The notes: a model not told the origin generated them from the letters alone. DNA of 64,000 nt from Lachnospiraceae bacterium (GCA_016287675.1 JAEFAR010000008.1:1-64000); one strand, 5' to 3'; shown: positions 7,127 through 16,209, counted from the first letter of the stretch. A program made the numbers and translations.

Positions 7127-7924
7127 ATGGTAATAAAACTTTTTGGCGAAAGAATTGTCTCGGTTTACGGCCTTCTCGGAGTGGGAGGCTTTATCGCAGG
7201 GATCATTGCGCTGGTTATCCTTTGTAAGATCAAAAAGCTGGTGTTTGACGATGCGGTTTACGTCTATGTCTGGGCCGGGATCATGGCAGTAGTTGGAGCC
7301 AAGGCACTTTATCTTTTGCTTGATATAAAAAATATAATAGAAGCTTTTCAAAGAGGCGGGGATTATCTCAGCAGCTATCTGAAGGCAATCTTCGGAGGAG
7401 GACTTGTGTTCTATGGCGGTATGGCAGGTGGTATCATGGGTGTGTTCCTTGCGAGCAGGTACTTCAAACTGGATTTCAGGACCATGCTGACAACCCTGAT
7501 CCCCACACTTCCTTTGGCCCATGCCTTCGGAAGGTTCGGCTGTCACACTGTGGGGTGCTGCTACGGCGTCCCGGTTCGGGGACACATCGGAAAGATGTAC
7601 ACTGACTCCTTGTTCGCACCCAACAATGTTCTTCTTTTCCCGGTTCAGCTGACGGAAAGTCTCTGCGATCTTGTCATCTTCGGTGTCCTTACCTTCTTTT
7701 TAATAAAGACACCCGGGGAAAAGATGAAAGAAAGCAACCTTCCCGAGATCTATCTTATCATGTACTCTGTTGTCAGGTTTATTCTGGAATTTTACAGAGG
7801 AGACGCCGTGAGAGGGCATTTCCTGATCTTTTCCACATCCCAGTGGATCAGCATTGTTATCATCATTGCGGCGATCCTTTCGATCATCATAAGAAGGAGA
7901 ATACTAACACAAAAAATCCATTAA
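7127..7924 (+). CDS. lgt: Prolipoprotein diacylglyceryl transferase family protein
   Basis: A 265-residue polytopic membrane protein with about seven helices. The central motif HAFGRFGCHTVGCCYG corresponds to the Lgt signature containing the essential Arg, and EFYRGDAVRG near the C-terminus matches the second conserved arginine region. Lgt moves diacylglycerol from phosphatidylglycerol to the lipobox cysteine of prolipoproteins. The cysteine-rich version of the motif (three Cys) differs from the classical sequence, so a paralogous role is possible; several Firmicutes encode more than one Lgt-like protein. It sits only 11 bases after a terminator and has a GTGAGG-like ribosome site. Confidence 0.8.
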   Translation: MVIKLFGERIVSVYGLLGVGGFIAGIIALVILCKIKKLVFDDAVYVYVWAGIMAVVGAKALYLLLDIKNIIEAFQRGGDYLSSYLKAIFGGGLVFYGGMAGGIMGVFLASRYFKLDFRTMLTTLIPTLPLAHAFGRFGCHTVGCCYGVPVRGHIGKMYTDSLFAPNNVLLFPVQLTESLCDLVIFGVLTFFLIKTPGEKMKESNLPEIYLIMYSVVRFILEFYRGDAVRGHFLIFSTSQWISIVIIIAAILSIIIRRRILTQKIH

Positions 7925-7939
7925 CGCAAGAGCGAAAAA
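7898..7939. repeat. 42-bp dispersed repeat, copy B
   Basis: Ungapped match to 6551-6592 (35 of 42 identical). It spans the last codons and stop of the lgt-like gene. About 10 bases downstream lies GGGGACGGGG followed by TGTCATTTTT, the kind of short motif often seen in Clostridia as remnants of repeated elements. Confidence 0.6.
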
Positions 7940-8115
7940 ATGAACCTTTGGGGACGGGGCTATGGTGTCATTTTTCCTGTTTTACTTGACTTTTTCCTTA
8001 TAAATTGGAAAATGAGGTGTTGTTTGTAACTAAATTATTTTATGCCACAAATTTGCGGCATTCTTATCTGCAGAGGCTTAACATGATGAGGCCTCTCGTA
8101 TAGAAGGGAGTTTTT

Positions 8116-9312
8116 ATGTTTAATGTAAGAAATGTAGGAGAAGGCATATACTGGCTCGGCTCCTCCGACAGACGTCTCGAACTTTTCGAGAATGCCTATC
8201 CCGTACCTGACGGAATGTCCTACAACAACTATGTCATCCTCGACGACAAAACCTGCCTCATGGACGGCATCGACGATGCTGTGACAAGACAGTTCATGGA
8301 AAATCTTGACCATGTCCTTAACGGCAGAACACTTGATTACATGGTGGTTCATCACATGGAGCCCGACCATTGCTCCGCAATCCCGGAGCTTCTTCAGAAG
8401 TACCCCGACATGAAGATCGTGGGTTCACAGAAGGCTGTTCAGATGATCGACCAGTTCTATCATTTGAAGGTTGACGCGATCACCGTAAAGGAAAAGGACA
8501 CTCTCGATCTCGGAAAGCACAAGCTGACCTTCATCGCAGCGCCCATGGTGCACTGGCCTGAGGTTATGATGAGCTACGAAAGTTCTGAGGGCATATTCTT
8601 CTCGGCTGACGCTTTCGGTGCATTCGGCGCCATGAGCGGAAACATCTTCGCCGATGAAGTTGACTGGGAGAGAGACTGGGCTGACGAAGCAAGACGCTAC
8701 TATGCAAACATTGTCGGAAAGTACGGCGCTCAGACTACAGCGGTTTTAAAGAAAGCTTCCGCATTTGAGATAAAGAATATCCTGCCTCTTCACGGTCACA
8801 TCTGGAGAAAGGACCTGAACCTTATCCTTGATCGCTACGCAAAGTGGGCTTCCTACACCCCCGAGAAGAATTCCGTTGCAATCTTCTACGGCTCGGTTTA
8901 CGGGAACACCGCAAATGCTGCCGACATCCTGTCGGTTAAGCTGGCAGAGCGCGGCGTCAGAGATGTGAAGGTTTACGACGTTTCCAAGACCACGGTTTCC
9001 GAGCTTGTTTCAAGAGCATTTGAGTATTCTGCACTTGTGTTTGCGAGTGCAACCTACAACGCTGAGATCTTCGATCACATGCACACTTTCCTTACGGATC
9101 TTGAGAACCACAATCTTTCCAACAGAACCGTAGGTGTCATTGAAAACGGCAGTTGGGCTCCCACAGCCGGAAAGAAGATCAACGAGATCCTCGCCAACAT
9201 GAAGAACATGACTGTTCTTGAGCCTCAGGTTTCATTGCTTTCTTCATTAAACGAAGCATCTCTCGCAAAGCTTGATGAGCTTGCGGATGCACTTGCGGCT
9301 GCAGTAAAATAA
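8116..9312 (+). CDS. fprA: FprA flavodiiron protein (oxygen/NO reductase)
   Basis: A 398-residue A-type flavoprotein. The N-terminal metallo-beta-lactamase-like domain has the diiron ligands in VVHHMEPDHCSA, MVHWPEVM, FFSADAFG and LPLHGHIW; the C-terminal flavodoxin domain (from about residue 255) begins AIFYGSVYGNTANAADIL, the FMN phosphate loop. The enzyme reduces oxygen or nitric oxide using electrons from rubredoxin and protects strict anaerobes in the cytoplasm. No fused rubredoxin domain is present, so an external donor is needed. AGAAGGGAG precedes the ATG. It is a single-gene unit bounded by a strong terminator. Confidence 0.93.
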   Translation: MFNVRNVGEGIYWLGSSDRRLELFENAYPVPDGMSYNNYVILDDKTCLMDGIDDAVTRQFMENLDHVLNGRTLDYMVVHHMEPDHCSAIPELLQKYPDMKIVGSQKAVQMIDQFYHLKVDAITVKEKDTLDLGKHKLTFIAAPMVHWPEVMMSYESSEGIFFSADAFGAFGAMSGNIFADEVDWERDWADEARRYYANIVGKYGAQTTAVLKKASAFEIKNILPLHGHIWRKDLNLILDRYAKWASYTPEKNSVAIFYGSVYGNTANAADILSVKLAERGVRDVKVYDVSKTTVSELVSRAFEYSALVFASATYNAEIFDHMHTFLTDLENHNLSNRTVGVIENGSWAPTAGKKINEILANMKNMTVLEPQVSLLSSLNEASLAKLDELADALAAAVK

Positions 9313-9327
9313 AATATGTTCACACCT

Positions 9328-9366
9328 GACCCTGCGAGCAGAACAGCTCGTCAGGGTCGTTTTTTT
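9328..9366 (+). terminator. Rho-independent terminator after fprA
   Basis: GACCCTG-CGAGC (from 9328) pairs with GCTCG-TCAGGGTC (to 9358), then a run of T from 9360. Confidence 0.9.
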
Positions 9367-9481
9367 GCGATAAAGATATCGGCTGAACCGTCTCTTATCG
9401 AAACACAACTGAGTGACGGTAATATCGGAAAGGTGTTTGCACGCAATTGACATATTTTCATGGTTAATTTTTAACTATATG

Positions 9482-9510
9482 TTGAAAAAACAAAAAAACT
9501 GTGATAATAT
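9482..9510 (+). promoter_or_regulatory. Promoter of the RiPP/ABC locus
   Basis: TTGAAA (9482-9487), 17-base spacer rich in A, TAATAT (9505-9510), about 55 bases upstream of the first gene of the cluster. No other clear promoter is seen before the genes at 10362-14178. Confidence 0.6.
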
Positions 9511-9564
9511 GCATTCGAGTTAGCATAGGATAACTCTTTGGAAAAATAACTCGGAGGGGACATT

Positions 9565-10350
9565 ATGGCTCTTAAACTTTCGCTGGCAGAACTATATCGT
9601 ATCGCACACAGTAAGATGTTCTATATTTCATTATCGGTCTGTTTTTTTCTGGTATTGATCATCAATGTATTTGAGGTTGATTTTATACTTTTCAGTCGTC
9701 TGGAACATCCGCCCGTAATTAATCTTAATGCAGGAGCATACAGGATCTATTATTCACTCGGAACGGCAGTGAATTATCTTTTTATGCTTCTTCCTTTTCA
9801 CATCCTTGTTTATTGCAGAGACTTTTCAAATAAAGTCATATTGAACCATATCGCCGGAGGAATAAAAAGGAAGAGCTATTTCTTAAGTAAATTGATCACC
9901 ATAAATCTGTTGAACAGCACAATATATCTTTTATCAATTTTAATCTCCCTGGCAGTTTGTCTGTTGCTTTTCGGAAGCGGACTGGAAGAAATGGCTTCGG
10001 TTTATATTGTCAGACTCATAATAACGCTGATCATCCACTCAATGCTGATAAGTACGCTGAATTCCGTTTATCTGGCTTTGGCTGTTATTATCCAAAATTC
10101 TGTGGCCTGGGTTTCGGTTTACATTTTTTCGATCATCATATCCGGAAGCTTTTTTATAGCGGCTGAGATATATGCAAATAAAGGTGTTATCGTACGGATG
10201 TTTCCTCAATATTGGTTCCTGGCATCTGTTAATAATCAGTTTTTTAAAGCGAGGGATTATGCGGAATTTCTTGTTGTTATGCTGATTTATAACCTTATTG
10301 CGATCACATTGGGATTGGTTGTGTTCAACAAAAAAGACATAAAAGGTTGA
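9565..10350 (+). CDS. ABC-2 type permease subunit of RiPP locus
   Basis: A 261-residue membrane protein with six predicted helices. The pattern (short cytosolic N-terminus ending in a helix at FYISLSVCFFLVLIINVF, a large outer loop, then ILVYCRDFSNKVILNHIAGGIKRKSYFLSKL) fits ABC-2 permeases such as those of bacteriocin immunity/export pairs. It overlaps the next gene region and is evidently translated with the ATPase at 10362. It probably forms a homodimeric or ATPase-paired exporter giving self-protection or peptide export; the exact cargo is inferred only from the neighbouring radical SAM enzyme and Cys-rich peptides. CGGAGGGG precedes the start. Confidence 0.75.
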   Translation: MALKLSLAELYRIAHSKMFYISLSVCFFLVLIINVFEVDFILFSRLEHPPVINLNAGAYRIYYSLGTAVNYLFMLLPFHILVYCRDFSNKVILNHIAGGIKRKSYFLSKLITINLLNSTIYLLSILISLAVCLLLFGSGLEEMASVYIVRLIITLIIHSMLISTLNSVYLALAVIIQNSVAWVSVYIFSIIISGSFFIAAEIYANKGVIVRMFPQYWFLASVNNQFFKARDYAEFLVVMLIYNLIAITLGLVVFNKKDIKG

Positions 10351-10361
10351 GGGGGCCGAGG

Positions 10362-11240
10362 ATGATGATATTGGAATGCAAAAATGTAATCAAAAACTAT
10401 GGGAAAAACAGGGCGGTGGACAATGTATCTCTTAAGATCGAAAAAGGAGAGATCTATGGGCTGATCGGAGTGAACGGTGCAGGAAAATCCACTTTGCTTA
10501 AAATGGTATTGGGAATAGTTTCGCTTGACGAAGGCTCAATAAGATTCGGTGATGAGATTATCGATAACAGGGTTCGGGCAGGAGCAATGATCGAAGCCAA
10601 TTCTTTTTACAATGATCAGGACGCTTTTCACAACTTAAAGTATTTTCAAATGATCTATGGCGAAAAGAACGATCAAAAAATAAAAGAAGTGCTTGAACTT
10701 GTAGGGCTTTCGGATGCGGGAAAGAAACGGTTTTCGAACTTTTCGCTGGGAATGCGTCAGCGGCTGGGCATAGCTTTGGCCCTGCTCTACGATTCTTCTT
10801 TTATTATCCTGGATGAGCCGCTTAACGGATTGGATCCTTTGGGGATCGCAGATATGAGGGAATTGATCGTTTCATTGCAAAAAGAGAAAGATGTTACTTT
10901 TCTTATTTCAAGTCACAATCTTCCGGAATTGTCTCAGGTTGCAACGAGATTCGGAATTATGCACAAAGGTCGATTGCTGAAAGAAGTAACGGATAAAGAT
11001 CTGAAGAGCATATGCCAAAACGGGCAGATGATCTTAACTGACAGGGATGATTTGAATGAGATCAGGAAAATGGCAGAGGATGTGCTGGTTGTAAATAATA
11101 AGATGATCTTGACGGAAACCTGTGATCGGAAAAGACTTTATAAAATGCTTGAGGAAAAAGGAATAGGCATTTTGGGAACAGAAGCTTATGAGCTGTCATT
11201 GGAAGATTATTTTAGAATTATCATAAAAAGGGAGAGGTAA
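10362..11240 (+). CDS. ABC transporter ATPase of RiPP locus
   Basis: A 292-residue ATP-binding subunit: Walker A GVNGAGKSTL, Q-loop region, signature FSLGMRQRLGIA, Walker B FIILDEPLNGLDP, switch histidine in ISSHN. A C-terminal extension of about 80 residues follows, as in the BcrA/drug-exporter ATPases. Start 10362 chosen because GAGGGGG at 10349-10355 is well spaced; a TTG at 10347 would overlap the permease stop. It energises the permease encoded just upstream. Such pairs commonly confer immunity to a peptide or export it. Confidence 0.9.
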   Translation: MMILECKNVIKNYGKNRAVDNVSLKIEKGEIYGLIGVNGAGKSTLLKMVLGIVSLDEGSIRFGDEIIDNRVRAGAMIEANSFYNDQDAFHNLKYFQMIYGEKNDQKIKEVLELVGLSDAGKKRFSNFSLGMRQRLGIALALLYDSSFIILDEPLNGLDPLGIADMRELIVSLQKEKDVTFLISSHNLPELSQVATRFGIMHKGRLLKEVTDKDLKSICQNGQMILTDRDDLNEIRKMAEDVLVVNNKMILTETCDRKRLYKMLEEKGIGILGTEAYELSLEDYFRIIIKRER

Positions 11241-11244
11241 TAAA

Positions 11245-12543
11245 ATGAGGAAGATGAAACTGTCAAACTACAACATTATTGATTGGTGTGAAGATGGGGT
11301 GACCATTTACAACACTTACTCCGGGGGCGTTTTGGGACTTAATGCCGAGTACACGGAAAAGTTTAAGAAACTCACGGAAAATGAAGAGTTCGAATACGAT
11401 CCGGAAGATGATCTTTCGCAGGGGCTTTTAAACGGAAATATGATCATAGACAGCAATATAGATGAAGCTGAGGCTATAATCGTTCAAAATAAGCTTGCCA
11501 GGTTCGGTAATGAGAGTGCTTCTTATACAATTGCTCCGACGTTGGAATGTAATTTCAGATGCCCTTATTGTTACGAAAACGGTAAAAGGTACAATACAAT
11601 GGATGAGAGAGTGTTAAATGAGACGATAAATTTCATAAACAAAACATCGGAAAACAAATCCAAGGTATCGGTTGTATGGTACGGCGGCGAACCGTTGCTT
11701 CGACTGGATCTAATAGAAAAGATCACCAACGGTATTAAAAATATAAAGAACTATCAGGCTCAGATAGTGACTAACGGATACTATCTTACAGAAGAAAGAG
11801 CCATAAAACTTAAGGAACTGAATGTTAAATATGCTCAGGTTACAATTGATGGACCGCCGGAGATCCACAACAAGAGAAGATGCCTTCCCAATGGTGAGGA
11901 CACATTTTTTGTTATCTTAAAAAATCTCCAAAAGGCAGCAGACCATTTGTTCATAAACATCCGTGTTAATGTGGACAAAACCAATATGAAACTGGCGGAC
12001 AGAGTATTGGATTATCTGGAAGAATACGGGCTGAGTGGAAAGGTCGGGCTGTATCTCGCACCGGTGGATCAGGTTAATGACAGTTGTACTGCACCCAATT
12101 GCTACAAGGATGAAGAATTTGCCGTTGAGCAGACTAAGTTTGCCAGAAGAAATCTGTCCCGGGGATTTAATTTTATTGATCTTCCAAACTTTAACCCTTC
12201 AATCTGCGGAGCTGTTTCTGCAGATTGCTATATCATCGATCCTTTGGGAGACATATATAAATGCTGGGATCATATCGGATATGCCGAGGAAAAAGTCGGC
12301 TCGATCTTTGATACGGAAAACACGGTATTGAATGCCAATTATCTGAAATGGCTGGGCTACGATCCGATCTTTTACAAAGATTGCCATGACTGCAAGGTCT
12401 TACCGATCTGTATGGGAGGCTGTCCTTATAAGAATCTTAAAGGCGGCAAAATGAGCTGTGATGCCTCGAAGTTTAATGCCATGGAAATGATGAAGCTGCT
12501 GGCAGAGGCATATAATTCGGAAGCGGCCGGTGCCAACGCCTGA
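11245..12543 (+). CDS. SPASM radical SAM peptide maturase
   Basis: A 432-residue radical SAM enzyme. The first 90 residues form a peptide-recognition-like domain; TIAPTLECNFRCPYCYE contains the cluster motif C102-x3-C106-x2-C109; YGGEPLLR is the SAM-binding GGEP motif; the C-terminal SPASM region has SICGAVSADC, DIYKCWDHI, DCHDCKVLPICMGGCPY and a final MSC, enough cysteines for two auxiliary clusters. It resembles enzymes that modify Cys-rich peptides of the Clo7bot/CcpM type, a recollection that could not be checked. Two Cys-rich peptides at 14288 and 14454 are the likely substrates. GGGAGAGG lies at 11231-11238. The gap to the ATPase gene is four bases. Confidence 0.9.
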   Translation: MRKMKLSNYNIIDWCEDGVTIYNTYSGGVLGLNAEYTEKFKKLTENEEFEYDPEDDLSQGLLNGNMIIDSNIDEAEAIIVQNKLARFGNESASYTIAPTLECNFRCPYCYENGKRYNTMDERVLNETINFINKTSENKSKVSVVWYGGEPLLRLDLIEKITNGIKNIKNYQAQIVTNGYYLTEERAIKLKELNVKYAQVTIDGPPEIHNKRRCLPNGEDTFFVILKNLQKAADHLFINIRVNVDKTNMKLADRVLDYLEEYGLSGKVGLYLAPVDQVNDSCTAPNCYKDEEFAVEQTKFARRNLSRGFNFIDLPNFNPSICGAVSADCYIIDPLGDIYKCWDHIGYAEEKVGSIFDTENTVLNANYLKWLGYDPIFYKDCHDCKVLPICMGGCPYKNLKGGKMSCDASKFNAMEMMKLLAEAYNSEAAGANA

Positions 12544-12573
12544 ATATCAAGAAAACGGAGACTGACAGTAAAA

Positions 12574-14178
12574 ATGCTTAAATATTTTTGGAATATTGAC
12601 GGAAAGAAGAAGAAAAAAATAGTTCTTTATTATTTTGCGCAGGTTCTTATTGCATTTTTGGGTGTCGCTACGGCTCTTTTATCCGGTGGATTTATTGATA
12701 ATTTGATAGAAGCGGATCTGGAGAAGATATTCAGATCCATAATCGCATTCTCCGTAATATGTATCACAGAGATCTGTCTGGGGTATCTAAAGGAGAGAGC
12801 AGAAACAAAATTGCAGATGCGTCTTGGAAATGCCGGAGGTTTGGAGATCATCTATCACCTCAATGAAACATTTGAATATGTGCATGAAAAAGGTGACAAG
12901 GCAGCTACCGTTCAAAAGGTCAATAATGACGTGAATGCCGTTGTGATCTTTGGACTCAATGCAGTCGGCGGATTGATCGGTTCAATTTTCATGTTTACGG
13001 CATCAATTGTTTTGCTGGCCGTGATATACCCTTTTTGCTTTATATGCATTCTGATCGTTTTTTTAGCTTATTCCGTTTTTTATATGGCTGTGAAAAATCT
13101 GTATTACACCAAAGAAATGGAGTTTAAGGAAAAACAGGTTGCGTATTTCTCCGAGTTGTTTGAACAATTAAACAAATCTCGTTTTATGTTTATATTCGGA
13201 GTTACTCCTTTTTTTCGAAAAAGGATGAACAAAGCTTATTGCGATGTGGAAGATAAAGCACTGTCGCTTCAGAGAGTAGGTTATCTGTTTAACGGTGTTT
13301 CGGAAATAATAAAGATCATGGGTACGTTTGTGATCTATGCCATCTGCGGTATCGGGGTGTATGAAAAAAAGATCAGCGTCGGAGAGTTTTACATTATAAT
13401 CGCTGCTTTTGAGTTTATCATGCAGGCCTGCGTCGGAGGGTTCGATTATGCAAAGGAATACCAGAATACCAGGGTTTCGTTTGACAGGTTGTGTAATCTG
13501 GGAAGCATCGAAAAGTTCAGGCAGGGAGAGATCAAAAAAAATAACAGCATAAACAGTATTACGGTACGGAATCTTTCGATCTCATTAGAGGGTAAGCAGA
13601 TCATAAAGGATTTTAATTATACTTTCAATAAAGATAATGTCTATTGTCTTACCGGAAAAAACGGATCCGGAAAAAGTACTTTACTGGAATGCCTGTTGGG
13701 ACTTTATGCTGAACAAACGGAGGGAGAGATCATCTTTGACGGTAACGATATCAGCGCCATCGATATGCAAAGTTTAAGAAAAGATCACATCGGATACGTG
13801 GAACAGGAGCCGACGATACTTAAGGACAGTTTGAAAAGCAATATCAATGTACTCAGTGATGAGGAAGCCGACCCGTCGGAAGAGTTGCTCGAAATGTTGA
13901 ACTTTAAAGCATTTTATCGTGAAAACAGTAAAAAAGTGTTCGATGATAACGGAGCTTCTTTATCGGGAGGTGAAAAACAAAAAATAGAAATACTCAGAAA
14001 TCTGCTGGATACAAAGGACATATTGATGATGGATGAGCCCACATCCTCAATGGATTCGGACTCTATAGAAAGATTTATTAAATATATTAAGACAATAAAG
14101 AACAACAGGATCATAATCATAGTTTCCCATGATCAAAGAATGATAGAGAACTGTAACTATGTGTTGCAATTAGGTTAA
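12574..14178 (+). CDS. ABC exporter (fused permease-ATPase) of RiPP locus
   Basis: A 534-residue exporter half-transporter: a membrane domain with about six helices (residues 1-300), then a nucleotide-binding domain with Walker A LTGKNGSGKSTL, signature SLSGGEKQKIEI, Walker B ILMMDEPTSSMD and an H-loop in VSHDQ. No N-terminal C39 peptidase domain is present, so it cannot itself trim a leader, unlike many bacteriocin exporters. It follows the radical SAM gene by 30 bases and precedes two peptide genes, making export of the modified peptides the natural role. Base composition is somewhat lower in GC than the housekeeping genes. Confidence 0.88.
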   Translation: MLKYFWNIDGKKKKKIVLYYFAQVLIAFLGVATALLSGGFIDNLIEADLEKIFRSIIAFSVICITEICLGYLKERAETKLQMRLGNAGGLEIIYHLNETFEYVHEKGDKAATVQKVNNDVNAVVIFGLNAVGGLIGSIFMFTASIVLLAVIYPFCFICILIVFLAYSVFYMAVKNLYYTKEMEFKEKQVAYFSELFEQLNKSRFMFIFGVTPFFRKRMNKAYCDVEDKALSLQRVGYLFNGVSEIIKIMGTFVIYAICGIGVYEKKISVGEFYIIIAAFEFIMQACVGGFDYAKEYQNTRVSFDRLCNLGSIEKFRQGEIKKNNSINSITVRNLSISLEGKQIIKDFNYTFNKDNVYCLTGKNGSGKSTLLECLLGLYAEQTEGEIIFDGNDISAIDMQSLRKDHIGYVEQEPTILKDSLKSNINVLSDEEADPSEELLEMLNFKAFYRENSKKVFDDNGASLSGGEKQKIEILRNLLDTKDILMMDEPTSSMDSDSIERFIKYIKTIKNNRIIIIVSHDQRMIENCNYVLQLG

Positions 14179-14287
14179 TGTAGGTCTTGAGAAAATTTCG
14201 AGGTAAACTGTTGCATGATTTTGGCGCCCAGAATTCAGGAATCAGCAGCAGATGATTTGCCATAATAAAAAGAGGAGGTGACAAAAT

Positions 14288-14422
14288 ATGAAGTGGTTAA
14301 AACAGCCTAAGACCGACAAATACTCTCTTGTCTGTGGTATTAATATCTGTTTTGAAAGAAAGCAGTCCAATTACTGCGGAATTCAGATTGATCTGTCAAA
14401 GTATTGTAAAATTCAGACCTGA
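14288..14422 (+). CDS. Cys-rich RiPP precursor peptide 1
   Basis: A 44-residue peptide beginning MKWLKQPKTDKYSLVCG, with cysteines at 16, 21, 30 and 40 and a GIQIDLSKYCKIQT end. It has an excellent ribosome site (AAGAGGAGGTGAC) seven bases before ATG. The opening M-x-W-x-K-x-P is shared with the next peptide while the rest differs, the usual pattern of a common leader and variable core. Genes for a SPASM radical SAM enzyme and two ABC transporters lie just upstream. Cross-links or other Cys modifications are inferred. No close known peptide is recognised. Confidence 0.75.
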   Translation: MKWLKQPKTDKYSLVCGINICFERKQSNYCGIQIDLSKYCKIQT

Positions 14423-14453
14423 TGACCGTGTGAAATGAGAGGAGGTGAGATTT

Positions 14454-14603
14454 ATGACATGGATGAAGAAACCTGAAGCAATTTCCAGAAAGTGGTGCCA
14501 GTGCATGGGCGCAAAGTGTAAAGGCAGATGTGTCTCAATGTATGTATGCGGCGTTAAATTTGGTGATTACGACTCCATTTGCCTGTTGCATTTCGGAGGT
14601 TGA
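14454..14603 (+). CDS. Cys-rich RiPP precursor peptide 2
   Basis: A 49-residue peptide beginning MTWMKKPEAISRKWCQCMG, with cysteines at 15, 17, 22, 26, 32 and 43, ending in LLHFGG. GAGGAGGTGAG sits 5 bases before the ATG. It shares M-x-W-x-K-x-P with peptide 1 and lies 31 bases after it, followed by a strong terminator, so both end one transcript. The six cysteines are in a different order from peptide 1, suggesting that the same enzyme handles two unlike cores. The final Gly-Gly is at the C-terminus, so it is not a leader cleavage site of the double-glycine type. Confidence 0.75.
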   Translation: MTWMKKPEAISRKWCQCMGAKCKGRCVSMYVCGVKFGDYDSICLLHFGG

Positions 14604-14632
14604 GTAAAACAGGATCATAAGTATTAGATAGT

Positions 14633-14677
14633 AAATAGCGTAACAAAAGGCTCTTTTGCCTGTTACGCTATTTTTTT
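14633..14677 (+). terminator. Rho-independent terminator ending the RiPP locus
   Basis: AAATAGCGTAAC (14633-14644) pairs with GTTACGCTATTT (14662-14673), T-run to 14677. One of the strongest terminators in the window. Confidence 0.92.
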
Positions 14678-14885
14678 ATTCCTGAACAATAAGAATAAAT
14701 GTATATAAAATGAAATATTTAGATATAACATATATTTACAACGAATTGTGAGAAAATTCATAGAAAATCAATAGTATAAACGGGAAAATTCAGATATAAT
14801 AACTTTGAATGCGATTGCGTCATGCGACATGTAAAATGTAATTCCCGACAAACAATGCCAACAAAATACCGAAGGGAGAAACAGG

Positions 14886-16184
14886 ATGAATAAGAGGAAC
14901 AAATCAATTATCGCTGCATTACTTGTAAGCATACTATTACTTACGGGATGCGGTTCAAACGCAGTAATGCCGAGTGAAGCAGATTCAAAAGAGGGCACTG
15001 CGATCACTATGGTGAATTCCAAGATCGAGGTAGTGAACCAATTACAGGATCTGGCCGAGGCTTATAAAAAAGAGACGGGAGTTACGGTAAACATCATTAA
15101 CGTAGGACCCAGCGTAGATCCCCAGGCTACTATCAAGGGGCTTTATCTTTCGGACCGGATGCCGGATCTTATTGTCTGTGAATCCTCGTCCTTTGCGGGA
15201 TGGGAAGGACTTCTTGTGGACATGTCCGATCAGGAGTGGACGAAGAGAACGGATCTGGCTTACACCGACAGCACCTACGGAACGATGGGCTTTCCTTTTA
15301 CAACGGAAGCCATCGGGCTTGCATATAATGCTGAGATACTTAAGAAAGCAGGCATAGATCCTGCGACTCTCACAAGTCCGTCAGCTTATAAAAATGCATT
15401 TAAGACACTTGATTCTAAAAAGAAAGAACTGGGGCTCACGGCTGTTGTGGGCTTCTGCACGGAACCTGAAGGACTGGGCTGGTCATCGGGAAATCACGTG
15501 TTCGGAGCGTATCTTGATTCCGGACTTGCGAGAAATGATACGAAGTACATCGATCTTCTTAATGACGGTGGAAAACTGGATGAAGAAAGATTTGCAGCCT
15601 TTGCGGATTTTGTGGGACTTCTGAACAAGTACTCGGATCCGGCACTTTTAACAAACGGAACCTACACAGATCAGGTCAGAAATTTTGCTTCCGGAAAGTA
15701 CGCCTTTGTGACTCAGGGATCCTGGATCGGAGCGTTGCTTACGGGAGATTATGCAGCCGATTACAAGGCTGCGGGAAGCTTTGAAGTGGGAATGGCTCCA
15801 TATGCCTTTATTGATGGACAGGATACGATCCTTACCAGCCCTCCCAGCTGGTGGGTGGTTCCGAAGGAAGGAAATGTGAAGGAAGCCGAAGCCTACCTTC
15901 AGTGGTGTTCCGGTTCGGCCGGACAGCAGATCCTTGTGGAAAAAGCGGGCTTTGCAAGTCCTTTCTCCGATTGCAAGTACACAGCGGATGATCCCTTTGC
16001 GGCGACGATCGCTGCTCACATAGCAGCGGGAAAGACCAGTAACTGGCATTGGATGAATGCAAAACAGGGGCTGGGACAAAATGCCGTGTGTTATGTTTTT
16101 GCCGATTATGCGGCCGGAAAAACCGACGCAGCGGGCTTTTTAAAAGCCATGAAGGCGCAGCTGGCAGATTATTACAAGGATTGA
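14886..16184 (+). CDS. Extracellular solute-binding lipoprotein (family 1)
   Basis: A 432-residue lipoprotein. The signal peptide ends in the lipobox LLLTGCGS with the acylated Cys at residue 22; the mature part is a periplasmic-binding fold: [31 protein letters not shown] at the start, then [23 protein letters not shown] and [13 protein letters not shown] near the end, as in sugar-binding proteins of ABC importers. No permease genes are adjacent; instead a chemoreceptor gene follows 25 bases downstream, so the protein may deliver ligand to that receptor. A -10-like TATAAT is at 14795-14800 without a good -35. GAAGGGAG precedes the ATG. The sugar is unknown. Confidence 0.88.
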   Translation: MNKRNKSIIAALLVSILLLTGCGSNAVMPSEADSKEGTAITMVNSKIEVVNQLQDLAEAYKKETGVTVNIINVGPSVDPQATIKGLYLSDRMPDLIVCESSSFAGWEGLLVDMSDQEWTKRTDLAYTDSTYGTMGFPFTTEAIGLAYNAEILKKAGIDPATLTSPSAYKNAFKTLDSKKKELGLTAVVGFCTEPEGLGWSSGNHVFGAYLDSGLARNDTKYIDLLNDGGKLDEERFAAFADFVGLLNKYSDPALLTNGTYTDQVRNFASGKYAFVTQGSWIGALLTGDYAADYKAAGSFEVGMAPYAFIDGQDTILTSPPSWWVVPKEGNVKEAEAYLQWCSGSAGQQILVEKAGFASPFSDCKYTADDPFAATIAAHIAAGKTSNWHWMNAKQGLGQNAVCYVFADYAAGKTDAAGFLKAMKAQLADYYKD

Positions 16185-16209
16185 TCCGAACGGGGAAAGG
16201 AACGATACT

